Assembly: GCA_019038735.1 (NCBI GenBank)
Contig: JAHOYW010000117.1
Span: 1-9,980, forward strand
DNA from: Victivallales bacterium
GTDB taxonomy: Bacteria; Verrucomicrobiota; Lentisphaeria; Victivallales; Victivallaceae
Length of the DNA stretch: 9,980 bases
Reading direction: 5' to 3'
Both the position numbers and the translations under genes were made by a program. Every line of letters begins with the position of its first letter. Within the stretch, counting starts at the first letter, position 1. Shown here piece after piece: positions 1 through 6,727 of the stretch. The notes under the pieces are model-generated. The model had not been told where the DNA came from, searched no databases, and saw only the letters and a list, made by a program, of their open reading frames with translations.

Positions 1-76
1 ATATAATTCTGACCAGTAAAGCCGCTAGGGTCGGTATGATATAAATCAATAAATTCTTTTTTGTTTTAAATTTCAT
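1..76 (-). CDS. N-terminus of a membrane-associated protein, possibly DUF374-type lysophospholipid acyltransferase (partial)
   Basis: An open frame begins with ATG on the minus strand at base 76 and stays open to the left edge, so only about 25 residues are visible. The start overlaps the stop of the upstream 951-residue gene as TAATG, a classic arrangement for coupled translation by re-initiating ribosomes; no separate ribosome binding site is seen. The residues are a Lys-rich start (MKFKTKKN) followed by a hydrophobic stretch that includes IIPTLAALLVRII. The pattern of an ILE/PRO-rich start followed by a leucine-rich stretch and an Arg resembles the opening of DUF374-family lysophospholipid/KDO acyltransferases, which begin similarly before a Thr-x-Arg motif. 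The catalytic HxxxxD-like region lies outside the window, so this name is tentative. A generic signal anchor is the alternative. Confidence 0.5.
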   Translation of the reverse strand, partial: MKFKTKKNLLIYIIPTLAALLVRII

Positions 77-2931
77 TAAAGTAGCTTGTTGAGTTTGCTA
101 TAGATTTCTTTTTCCCGACTTGGAATCTTGTCTGAAATTGTTTTTAGAGATTCTTTTAAAGCTTTGAAATAGACTTTCATTGAGCTTGATTGTTTGGCAT
201 CTTTAAGAAATTCAGCAGCATTTGGATAGTTCCCCTGACTAATTTCCGCGCTGGCGGCAATTAGTCTGCCGGCATTAGATAAGTTCTTTAAATCTAATAT
301 TTTTAAACTTTCTTTGTTTTTTCCCTGAAGCAATAACGCGGCGGCATATTTTTCCTGATATTCCTGCTTAGCTGGTTTTAATTTATGGAGTTGCCCAAAA
401 TACCATGCGGCTGAAACCCAATCTTTACCACGTTCAGCTTCAATGGCTGGTTTTTGGAGAAATTGAATCATCTCAGAGTTATCGGATAATTTTTTAGCGA
501 GTATATCTTCGAGGAAAATATCAGGTTTTGCTCCAAAATTACGGGCTTTTCGATAAGACTTAGCGGCAGAGTCGAGGAGGTCAGGATAATATATCGCGAT
601 GATTTGCGCACGAGCCAAATAGGCCTGCGGAGCTTTTGGAGAAAGCTTTATCGCGACATCTAGATTTTCCAAAGCCTTTGTGGTTTTACCTTCTCCAGCT
701 TGCGCCTTAGCATATCCGATTAGCAAACTGTAATTTTGAGGATGTTTCTTTATCGCTGTCTGGAGAAGTACGGACGCATTGGTGAATTTTTTTTGTTTAA
801 TCAGTATTTGGGCATAAACAGAAGCATTATTGGCATTGTCAGGTTCGCTGGAATATGCTTTTTTTAATAATAGAGCTGCTTCCTTTATTTGTCCGCGTTT
901 ATATAAAATAGAGCCAAGTCGTCGATTAACTTCTACCTTGTCTGGTTTTGAACTAAGATATTTACGGTAATTCCAAATGGCGAGATCTTCAGAATCATTT
1001 TTTTCCGCTTTTATCCCATCAGCAAGAAGTACTTTTAGATCAACAGTTTGCACGCTTTTTATTTGAGGAGTGTATTTAGTTACAGATGCAGTATGCTTTT
1101 CAGTTGAAATATCTTTTTTATTTCCGAACTTTCTAAGTATTTGTATGGTCTTGCTGGCATTATGCAGTTCTTCGCGCAGTTTAGCTACTTTAGCTGCTGC
1201 AAGGTTCAAGTCATTATTTTTACTAGCAATTCCTTGGTTTTGTTTTTGTAAAGCAATGAGTTTTTTTTCGTTTTCTTTGATTTTTATCTGATATTCTTTT
1301 CGTTTTTCGGCAAGGACTTTCGTGTTATTTTTCCTAAGAGCTTCATTTGTTTCCCGTAGTTTTTTATTGTCCGTCTTTAATATTTGAGAACTTTGAGTTT
1401 CCTGGACCAGTAATTTTTCTTTAAACTTTAGAACTATATTGGCTTTTTTTAGTGACGCAAAAGATGTTTCCAGTTTTTCATTTTTGTTTTTTATAGCACT
1501 CAATTCTAATTTAAGTGTTTTATTTATGATGTCTTCTTTCTTTATTTTTTTGTTTAAATTTCTTATTTGTTTTCTTAATGAGCTTATATTTTGCAAATCA
1601 GAATTTGATCGTGCTGCCAATTTACTTTTTATCCATTTATATTTCTCACTATAAGTCTTAACCAGTTCTTCAGCTGTGGCTTGTTTCTTGTGCAGCATTT
1701 TTATTTCTTTAGTATTGGCTTTCTGGATAATCAATAACTGGGTGTAGCTTTTCCGCAACAACTCATATTCTTTCTCAACGTTGCCTCTTTGATTATTGAT
1801 TTCCTGTAAGGTCTTTTTAAGTTGTTCTTCGGCAATATCATTACCTTTCTGTAAAGATCTGGATTCTTGCAATTCGCGAATATTTTTCTCATTTACCTTC
1901 TTTAAGTCCTGGTATTTTTTAGTTGCAAGCTGATTGGCTTTTATGATCTCCTGCTGAATTTCGCTTTGATTACCACTCTTTTTGCGTAACTGTTTCAGCC
2001 AGTCGCCAAGTTTTTTGATTTCTTTTTCTTTGTCTTGCAAGTTCTCAGAAATTTGTTTATTGTGGGTCTCAAGACTTTTTACTTTAGCACTAAGTTTTTG
2101 AGAGTCTTTGGCATTTTTATTTTGGCGTTCTGCGCTTTTTGTAAGCTTGTATTTAAGATTTTCAATAGCCTTTTTGAACTCTTTTGAAGTATTTTTATTT
2201 TGCGTTTTGTAACGATACAAACCAGCAATTTCTTCATTTAATTCTTTTTCCTTTTCCTGCTGAAGCTTGAGGCGTTGAGCGATAATATCATTTTTTATCT
2301 TGATATCAACGAGTTGAGTTTTTAGGCGCTGTTCATTCAAGCTAGGCTTTTTTTTCTGTTTTTGCAGCTTTGCTAATTTTTCCTCTAAGAGTTTGTATTC
2401 TTCGGTGAAAATTCTTTTTTCACGCATTAAATCTTCAACCTGTTCAAGGTTATTCTTGCCTTGTTTGTTTCGTTCACGAAGTTCGTTGAGCTCCATAAGA
2501 GCCGCAAAAAGCTTTTTCCTGTAATTAATCAGTTCAGCTTTAGTATTCTGCAGTTCGGCACTGGAGGCTTTTCCCTGAGCATAATTGCTTTTGACTTCTG
2601 CAGTAGAAGGTTTACCTAGAAGTTTTTTAAGTTCTCTTATTTCGCGTTCGCATATTTTTATGCGCCCGCCGATAATCTTTTGACTCCAGTTTGGACGTTC
2701 TTTTTTTACGCTATGGTAATACTGATAGGCTTTTCGATAGGCTTCCAAGGCTTCCTTAAGTTTACCTTTTTCTCTGTTTCGTTCGCCTTTTTCAGAATAG
2801 CTGAAGCCTTTCCGCCAAGCCGCCCATGGAGAGAATTCTTCTTCGTCATCATCATACGCTTTAAGATTGGGAATCAGGGCTGTTGTAAATAAATAAGCCG
2901 CAAAAAATATTAGTAAGAAAAGATTTTTCAT
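76..2931 (-). CDS. Exported long coiled-coil protein with C-terminal TPR repeats
   Basis: 951 residues. Residues 1-25 form a signal peptide (hydrophobic core LFLLIFFAAYLF, likely cleavage after LKA), followed by an acidic patch (YDDDEEEF), so the product should be in the periplasm or envelope. Residues about 35-105 form a short helical repeat region with TPR-like features (EKGKLKEALEAYRKAYQYY). From about 120 to 600 the protein is nearly continuous Lys/Glu/Leu/Gln-rich helix, expected to form a long coiled coil. From about 630 to 880 it has several tetratricopeptide repeats, for example around IKEAALLLKKAYSSEPDN and TKALENLDVAIKLSPKAP. It reads as a scaffold or spacer in the envelope with a protein-binding end; no enzyme motif is seen. 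It lies 41 bases after hflX and its stop overlaps the next start. No strong ribosome binding site precedes its ATG. The exact role is unknown. Confidence 0.9.
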   Translation of the reverse strand: MKNLFLLIFFAAYLFTTALIPNLKAYDDDEEEFSPWAAWRKGFSYSEKGERNREKGKLKEALEAYRKAYQYYHSVKKERPNWSQKIIGGRIKICEREIRELKKLLGKPSTAEVKSNYAQGKASSAELQNTKAELINYRKKLFAALMELNELRERNKQGKNNLEQVEDLMREKRIFTEEYKLLEEKLAKLQKQKKKPSLNEQRLKTQLVDIKIKNDIIAQRLKLQQEKEKELNEEIAGLYRYKTQNKNTSKEFKKAIENLKYKLTKSAERQNKNAKDSQKLSAKVKSLETHNKQISENLQDKEKEIKKLGDWLKQLRKKSGNQSEIQQEIIKANQLATKKYQDLKKVNEKNIRELQESRSLQKGNDIAEEQLKKTLQEINNQRGNVEKEYELLRKSYTQLLIIQKANTKEIKMLHKKQATAEELVKTYSEKYKWIKSKLAARSNSDLQNISSLRKQIRNLNKKIKKEDIINKTLKLELSAIKNKNEKLETSFASLKKANIVLKFKEKLLVQETQSSQILKTDNKKLRETNEALRKNNTKVLAEKRKEYQIKIKENEKKLIALQKQNQGIASKNNDLNLAAAKVAKLREELHNASKTIQILRKFGNKKDISTEKHTASVTKYTPQIKSVQTVDLKVLLADGIKAEKNDSEDLAIWNYRKYLSSKPDKVEVNRRLGSILYKRGQIKEAALLLKKAYSSEPDNANNASVYAQILIKQKKFTNASVLLQTAIKKHPQNYSLLIGYAKAQAGEGKTTKALENLDVAIKLSPKAPQAYLARAQIIAIYYPDLLDSAAKSYRKARNFGAKPDIFLEDILAKKLSDNSEMIQFLQKPAIEAERGKDWVSAAWYFGQLHKLKPAKQEYQEKYAAALLLQGKNKESLKILDLKNLSNAGRLIAASAEISQGNYPNAAEFLKDAKQSSSMKVYFKALKESLKTISDKIPSREKEIYSKLNKLL

Positions 2932-2972
2932 CTATTAAAATTCCAAATTAAAATTTTGTATAATATAGTCGT

Positions 2973-4253
2973 TTAAACGACAAAATCTAGGAATTTCTTT
3001 TCATATATGCAATTGATAGTTATTGTCAGCAAATTGTTTCCGCACTCATCGTACTCTGATTCCAACACTTTGCCCTTGGCATGAGCGAGAGCAATGATAT
3101 CATGGTGCTGTGGAGGGATATCCAATATCAGGGTCTTATTAGAGCTTTTTGTAAACTTGATCATCTGCATAAGTAAATCGCCAATTCCTTCGCCGGTTTC
3201 CGCTGAGATAAAAATTCCATTTGGAAATAAACCGCGAGCACGAGCGATAAAAACCGGATCTTTCTGTAAATCTATTTTGTTGAAGGCGACAATAATATCT
3301 TTGTCGTCCGCACCGAGTTCTTTCAGGACGGACAGAGTCGTTTCCCAGTGCTCTTCGACATGCTTATTACTTATATCCAGCACCAGCACCAAAAAATCAG
3401 CGATAACTGCTTCTTCGAGAGTGGATTTGAATGAAGCAACCAGATTATGCGGCAGTTTGCGTACAAAACCGACAGTATCGGTTAATAATATATCCTGATT
3501 ATTAGGCAGAGTTACTTTGCGTGTGGTCGGGTCAAGAGTCGCGAAAAGTTTATCTTCGGCAAGAATATCTGAACCGGCGATCTGGTTGAGCAAAGATGAT
3601 TTCCCAGCATTGGTATAACCGACAATAGCAGCGGTAGACATCTCATGACGTTTACGGCTTTTGCGCTGAGTCTGCCGCTGCAGGGCAACTTCCTTCAATT
3701 CTTTTGTCAGGGTGCTGATACGTTTTTGAACAAGACGGCGGTCAACTTCGATTTGCTGTTCACCTTCTCCACGAGTACCTTTCGCACCACCACGCTGTCT
3801 GGAAAGATGAGTCCAGGCACGGGTAAGACGGGGCAGTGAATATTGCATCCGTGCGAGCTGGACTTGCAGTATAGCTTCACGGGTGGAGGCACGTGAAGCA
3901 AAAATATCGAGAATAACTTCCTGTCGGTCAATAACGCAGAGTTTGGTTAATTGTTCCCAGTTACGTTGTTGAGACGGAGATAATTCAGAGTCAAATATTA
4001 TGCAGTCGCCATTAATTTTCTGAACATGTTCAAAAATTTCTTCAGCTTTTCCTGAGCCGATATAATAATGCGGCAGTATTTTTTTCAGCGGAACAATTAT
4101 CTTATCAATTATGCCGACATTCATATTTTTCACCAGCTCCTCAAGTTCATCGAGGTGCTCTTTGATTTCTAAAGTCTGCATGCCTTGTTCCTGTATCCCG
4201 ATCAATACTGCTCGTTCTACAAGTCTTCTATTATCTTTTTCTGTATCTATCAT
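2973..4253 (-). CDS. hflX: GTPase HflX
   Basis: 426 residues, within the usual range for HflX, a cytoplasmic GTPase that binds the 50S subunit and, in studied bacteria, splits stalled or heat-damaged ribosomes. The N-terminal HflX domain (about 15-125) contains the typical PHYYIGSGKAEE segment, then a helical linker with the glycine-rich signature at about 154-173 (RGGAKGTRGEGEQQIEVDRR). The G domain has all motifs: G1 GYTNAGKS (212-219), G2 in FATLDPTTR (237-245), G3 DTVGF (259-263), G4 NKID (325-328) and G5 SAETG (350-354). The glycine linker is one residue longer than the E. coli form, and E/Q replace P/T there, a variant I recall from other phyla. The ATG at 4253 gives the full N-terminal domain. 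It is probably the first gene of a leftward operon with the coiled-coil/TPR gene. Confidence 0.97.
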   Translation of the reverse strand: MIDTEKDNRRLVERAVLIGIQEQGMQTLEIKEHLDELEELVKNMNVGIIDKIIVPLKKILPHYYIGSGKAEEIFEHVQKINGDCIIFDSELSPSQQRNWEQLTKLCVIDRQEVILDIFASRASTREAILQVQLARMQYSLPRLTRAWTHLSRQRGGAKGTRGEGEQQIEVDRRLVQKRISTLTKELKEVALQRQTQRKSRKRHEMSTAAIVGYTNAGKSSLLNQIAGSDILAEDKLFATLDPTTRKVTLPNNQDILLTDTVGFVRKLPHNLVASFKSTLEEAVIADFLVLVLDISNKHVEEHWETTLSVLKELGADDKDIIVAFNKIDLQKDPVFIARARGLFPNGIFISAETGEGIGDLLMQMIKFTKSSNKTLILDIPPQHHDIIALAHAKGKVLESEYDECGNNLLTITINCIYEKKFLDFVV

Positions 4254-4347
4254 ATAATGTATTTAGCTGTTTTTTATTTTAGAGTGTGTAATGTATTGCC
4301 TAAAATCATGTTCCACAAGTTATAAGAGCAATGATTTTCAAATCTTT

Positions 4348-4370
4348 CCTGAAAATATTATCTTTTCAGG
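4348..4370. repeat. Perfect short inverted repeat between hflX and tRNA-Leu
   Basis: CCTGAAAA (4348-4355) is followed by a 7-base spacer and its exact complement TTTTCAGG (4363-4370). It lies about 95 bases upstream of the hflX start and about 43 bases upstream of tRNA-Leu. It has no T-run after it in either direction, so it is not an obvious terminator. It could be an operator half-site pair or a hairpin in the hflX leader; chance is also possible in this A/T-rich spacer. Confidence 0.4.
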
Positions 4371-4412
4371 TTGATTTAGTGATTTTTGGATGTAGTTTTA
4401 TGAATCATTCAA

Positions 4413-4497
4413 GCGCGAGTGGCGAAATTGGCAGACGCGCCAGATTTAGGATCTGGTGTCTTACGACGTGTGGGTTCAAATCCCACCTCGCGTACCA
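4413..4497 (+). tRNA. tRNA-Leu (anticodon UAG)
   Basis: A complete class II tRNA of 85 bases including an encoded CCA. The acceptor stem pairs GCGCGAG (4413-4419) with CTCGCGT (4487-4493), with a G-U pair at the end, then A and CCA. The anticodon stem CCAGA/TCTGG encloses the loop TTTAGGA with TAG at 4447-4449. A long variable arm follows, as expected for leucine tRNAs, and the T arm is GTGGG-TTCAAAT-CCCAC. The molecule reads CUN codons. It is the only plus-strand gene here, transcribed away from hflX. Confidence 0.97.
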
Positions 4498-4617
4498 CTT
4501 TTCAAAAACAATCTTTTTGTTGTTGATAATTTACTCCATCAAATATTAGCCAGATTATCCATTATTCTGAAAAAATTTATAAATGAATTAGAAATCTGCA
4601 TTTTTCTATTTTTATTC

Positions 4618-4662
4618 TGCGGGCTTGTCGAACCGCGACTCTTTGCAAGCAAAGCAGATGCT
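4618..4662 (-). pseudogene. Decayed 3' part of a tRNA-Ala(UGC)-like gene
   Basis: Read on the minus strand, this stretch follows the 3' half of a bacterial tRNA-Ala(UGC) in order: AGCATCTGCTTTGC resembles the D-arm end and anticodon arm, AGAGTC the variable region, GCGGTTCGA (4636-4628) the T stem and TPsiC loop, and CCCGCA (4623-4618) the closing T stem. It cannot be functional: the 3' side of the anticodon stem does not pair (CAAAG instead of AGCAG), the T loop carries about three extra bases (CAAG in place of one base), and there is no acceptor stem or 5' half. It lies 32 bases beyond tRNA-Pro on the same strand, so it may be a relic of a tRNA cluster or of an integration event. The comparison with tRNA-Ala is from memory; chance similarity remains possible. 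Confidence 0.35.
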
Positions 4663-4694
4663 ATATGGAAAATATTGAGTGATGAGAAAGAAGA

Positions 4695-4772
4695 TGGTCG
4701 GGGTAGCAGGATTCGAACCTGCGACCCTTTGGTCCCAAACCAAATGCGCTAGCCAGACTGCGCTATACCCCG
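4695..4772 (-). tRNA. tRNA-Pro (anticodon UGG)
   Basis: A complete tRNA of 78 bases with encoded CCA (4697-4695). On the minus strand the acceptor stem pairs CGGGGTA (4772-4766) with TACCCCG (4705-4699), followed by A and CCA. The anticodon stem TTTGG/CCAAA encloses TTTGGGA, giving anticodon TGG at 4737-4735. The T arm is GCAGG-TTCGAAT-CCTGC. It reads proline CCN codons. A good promoter lies just upstream at 4793-4820. Confidence 0.97.
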
Positions 4773-4792
4773 ACTTAAAATTGAGAAATACT

Positions 4793-4820
4793 ATTATACT
4801 CTTTATTGGAAAATAAACAA
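4793..4820 (-). promoter_or_regulatory. Sigma-70-type promoter of tRNA-Pro
   Basis: On the minus strand TTGTTT (4820-4815) and a perfect TATAAT (4798-4793) are separated by 16 bases. Transcription would start near 4786, about 14 bases before the tRNA 5' end. It sits in the 70-base gap after the lipoprotein gene, so tRNA-Pro does not depend on read-through from the envelope operon. Confidence 0.55.
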
Positions 4821-4842
4821 GTCGAAAAAGAAAAAAAAGAGA

Positions 4843-4998
4843 TTAAATTCCACCACCTCTGTTACCGCGTTCCCAAGCGGCTGGATAATTTTGCGGAATA
4901 CTGCTGTAACCGCGTTTTTCCGCGGGTGTATTGCATGCTCCAAGAAAGCTTGCTAGAAGAATGGATATTAGTAATATATATAGTCTATTTTTTGTCAT
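4843..4998 (-). CDS. Small lipoprotein (51 residues)
   Basis: The frame gives a 51-residue product starting MTKNRLYILL, with a hydrophobic segment and the lipobox LGAC (Cys22), so the mature protein would be only about 30 residues tethered by lipid to a membrane. The mature part has the motif IPQNYPAAWE near the C-terminus and a Gly/Arg-rich tail. I recall similar Pro-Gln/Trp-Glu endings in small lipoproteins of PVC bacteria, but the function is unknown. The frame could extend upstream to about 5106, but that would put 36 basic residues ahead of the signal peptide and cover the neighbour, so the ATG at 4998 is preferred; a purine-rich AAGAAAG directly precedes it. The start overlaps the end of the 77-residue gene by 14 bases, suggesting coupled translation as the last gene of the operon. 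Confidence 0.75.
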   Translation of the reverse strand: MTKNRLYILLISILLASFLGACNTPAEKRGYSSIPQNYPAAWERGNRGGGI

Positions 4999-5218
4999 CT
5001 TTCTTGGCAGTATCTGCAGTGTCGTCTTTCTTGCTTTCCGCATCAGCCACAGGTTCAGCCGCATCGCCATCACCGCTAAAGGTGCCGGAGAGGTATTGTT
5101 TATCAAGTTTACTTAATAAGTCGTATTCCATCATTTCTTGGACTTGTAAATAAATTGCGACTACAAGAGCAATGGTTGTTAGAACAATAACAATACAAAA
5201 TGCTTTACTATTAAACAA
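4985..5218 (-). CDS. Small single-pass membrane protein with acidic/Lys C-terminal tail
   Basis: 77 residues starting at a TTG codon at 5218. The start is fixed by a strong ribosome binding site, AGGAG (5231-5227), eight bases upstream. Residues about 7-24 (FCIVIVLTTIALVVAIYL) form one membrane helix. A short amphipathic stretch follows (VQEMMEYDLLSKLDKQYL), then a low-complexity tail rich in Asp, Ala and Lys (SKKDDTADTAKKDDKK). It has no catalytic motif and no family I recognise. It begins 15 bases after the upstream membrane-anchored coiled-coil gene and overlaps the following lipoprotein gene, so the three are almost certainly one transcript and probably act together at the inner membrane or periplasm. 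Confidence 0.8.
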   Translation of the reverse strand: MFNSKAFCIVIVLTTIALVVAIYLQVQEMMEYDLLSKLDKQYLSGTFSGDGDAAEPVADAESKKDDTADTAKKDDKK

Positions 5219-5226
5219 GATTTCAG

Positions 5227-5231
5227 CTCCT
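5227..5231 (-). promoter_or_regulatory. Ribosome binding site that fixes the TTG start of the 77-residue gene
   Basis: AGGAG on the minus strand (in the context CCAGGAGCTG) lies eight bases before TTG at 5218-5216. There is no in-frame ATG near it; the first internal Met codons (at EMMEYD) lie past the membrane helix. This makes TTG the most likely initiator. Confidence 0.7.
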
Positions 5232-5233
5232 GG

Positions 5234-6469
5234 TTATTTTTTCGTCATTGCATCGATTTGAGCGGAAGAGAAGAATACAGTATCTCCAACAGTGACACCT
5301 TTGCCTTTAACGACAGAGACGACGTTAGCAATAGAGCAGTCTTCATGAATTTTTATAAGTTTGATCTCGCCTATATATTTACCATCAGCAGATTCAATAT
5401 CACGGGCAACAATCATTGTTGCGTTAGCAGGAACTACCGGACTGGCATAGTTTGTTTTTGTACCAATTTTCTGTTTAACAGTAGTGCCTGTTCCAATATC
5501 AACAACAACAAATCCATATTTGCGGTCAACTTTAATAATCTTACCTTGGACAGCACGTCTTGCTTCTACGGAACCGTTTTCCCATGGGCTCTCTGCGATA
5601 CCGCCACCTTTATCGCCGCTAATAATATTATTGAGGCGTTTTATTTCGAGAATTTTCTTATTAAGTATTTTGTTAAGTCCTGTAATTCGTCCATCTCTGG
5701 ATTTTACAGTGCCTTGCAGTGTTACTATTCTCGCGCCTTCCGCCTTGAGAGAGTTCCTAGCTTGATTATATTTATTTTTCAATGTTCTCACTGAACCGGT
5801 AACTTTTCCTGTCGCGTTTCTATACGCTCTGTCGCTGAAATCTAATTTTCCAGAACCGCCTGCGGTAGAAAAAATGCTTCTGAACTGGCGTTCAGAATTA
5901 CTGATTCGATTCTTAACGATTTTTATTTTATTATCAAGTTTTGATAATTCACTATTGTAATTAGAGCCTTTAAGTCCGGAAACCGTAAGATCAGCGTTAA
6001 GCTTTTCAGCACTAGTACAAATACGTTGTAAAATATTATTTTGACGTCGAGTATTACTTTTAACCTTATCAACAACTGCGTTAGTGTTTGTTTTATAGTC
6101 TTTTAAGCTTGTGAAATTTGCTAAGCCTGGAAGATTATCCATTTCAGAAGTTTCAGCAATTTTTCTAAGTGCTGTCGCCATACTATCACGTTCTGTGATA
6201 ATATTATCGGCATGTTTTTTTAATTTTGGCAGTTTACTGTCCAAGTCGTCATATTTGTCATGTGCGAGTTCTTCCGCGGAAAGCTCCTTGGCAACTTCAG
6301 TACCGCTGCCTTTATCAAGACTGGCCGCGGAACTGCTGACAGCTTCTGCCATTTTTGACCATCCGTCAATCATCATATCTCGTTTTTCATATAAGAAAAA
6401 AGAAAAAACCGCAGTCGCAACAGCTAAAAGCAGAATTAAAATACTGAGAAAAATATTAAGCACTTTCAT
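5234..6469 (-). CDS. Membrane-anchored coiled-coil protein with C-terminal SH3/FlgT-C-like domain
   Basis: 411 residues. An N-terminal membrane helix at about 5-27 (FLSILILLLAVATAVFSFFLY), probably an uncleaved anchor, puts the rest in the periplasm. Helical, probably coiled-coil segments follow at about 65-105, 165-200 and 225-285. After a Gly-rich linker (GDKGGGIAESPWENG) comes a compact beta-rich domain at about 307-400: GKIIKVDRKYGFVVVDIGTG, then ATMIVARD, YIGEIKLIKI, CSIANVV and VTVGDTVFF. This order (a GxVxxVd..gfVvvdiG core, a ligand-like 'vvRdgk.iGeikv' strand pair, and a final 'v..GD.V') resembles the C-terminal domain of FlgT and related small beta barrels; the match is by pattern only. 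ATG at 6469 is preceded by AGGAG (6481-6477) at seven bases. It is the first gene of the three-gene envelope set. Confidence 0.88.
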   Translation of the reverse strand: MKVLNIFLSILILLLAVATAVFSFFLYEKRDMMIDGWSKMAEAVSSSAASLDKGSGTEVAKELSAEELAHDKYDDLDSKLPKLKKHADNIITERDSMATALRKIAETSEMDNLPGLANFTSLKDYKTNTNAVVDKVKSNTRRQNNILQRICTSAEKLNADLTVSGLKGSNYNSELSKLDNKIKIVKNRISNSERQFRSIFSTAGGSGKLDFSDRAYRNATGKVTGSVRTLKNKYNQARNSLKAEGARIVTLQGTVKSRDGRITGLNKILNKKILEIKRLNNIISGDKGGGIAESPWENGSVEARRAVQGKIIKVDRKYGFVVVDIGTGTTVKQKIGTKTNYASPVVPANATMIVARDIESADGKYIGEIKLIKIHEDCSIANVVSVVKGKGVTVGDTVFFSSAQIDAMTKK

Positions 6470-6559
6470 TTACAAACTCCTATCACTAAATGTCTATGAT
6501 ATAATTAAATTAGCCCCTTCAAAACTTCGAGAAGGAAGTATGTATAGAATTTACTGTTA

Positions 6560-6634
6560 GCACAAAAAAAACAAAAAGCAAATTTCAAAGCACTAAGGTA
6601 GCGTTCTTTTCGTGCTTTTTTGTTTTTTTTTTGC
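6560..6634. repeat. Long A/T-rich inverted repeat
   Basis: The left arm at 6560-6580 (GCACA8CA5GCA) is complementary, with about one indel and one or two mismatches, to the right arm at 6613-6634 (TGCT6GT10GC). A second, shorter pairing uses AAAGCAC (6587-6593) with GTGCTTT (6612-6618). The stems are mostly A:T with long T-runs on both strands, so this could act as a back-up terminator for the minus-strand gene ending at 6728 or as a barrier before the 411-residue gene. No gene ends into it from the plus side. The rest of the spacer 6470-6727 contains only the main terminator and the leader of the 411-residue gene; I see no convincing promoter there, only a weak TTGAAG/TATCAT pair with a short spacer. 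Confidence 0.5.
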
Positions 6635-6676
6635 TTTTTTACAGGACGAGCACGAATTATCTATATTTTTTTGCCT

Positions 6677-6708
6677 AAAAAAAGCCGATGTCTAAACAGA
6701 CATCGGCT
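6677..6708 (-). terminator. Intrinsic terminator of the surface-repeat protein gene
   Basis: On the minus strand an 11-base perfect stem AGCCGATGTCT/AGACATCGGCT with a four-base loop (6694-6697) is followed by a run of T (6682-6677). It lies 20 bases past the stop codon at 6728. A T-run (6712-6717) also follows on the plus strand, so the element could work in both directions, but no plus-strand gene leads into it. Confidence 0.9.
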
Positions 6709-6727
6709 GGATTTTTTGCTTTAATTT

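Noticed and set aside
2968..2981. 14-base palindrome GTCGTTTAAACGAC over the hflX stop codon
   Set aside because: A palindrome without a loop or following T-run is not a convincing terminator, and half of it is forced by the coding end of hflX; it could be an operator but nothing else supports that.
3094..3498. 134-residue plus-strand frame inside hflX
   Set aside because: Shadow of the strongly conserved hflX G domain on the opposite strand.
4504..4520. CAAAAA...TTTTTG inverted repeat just after tRNA-Leu as a terminator
   Set aside because: Only a six-base, nearly all A:T stem and no clean T-run after it.
4843..5106. Longer 87-residue version of the small lipoprotein
   Set aside because: It would place a basic, unrelated 36-residue stretch before the signal peptide and lies over the 77-residue gene; the internal ATG at 4998 gives a normal lipoprotein signal.
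5258..5794. 178-residue plus-strand frame opposite the membrane-anchored coiled-coil gene
   Set aside because: It is antisense to a gene with a strong ribosome binding site and clear domain pattern; its own product is rich in Asn/Phe/Ser/Cys with no recognisable motif.
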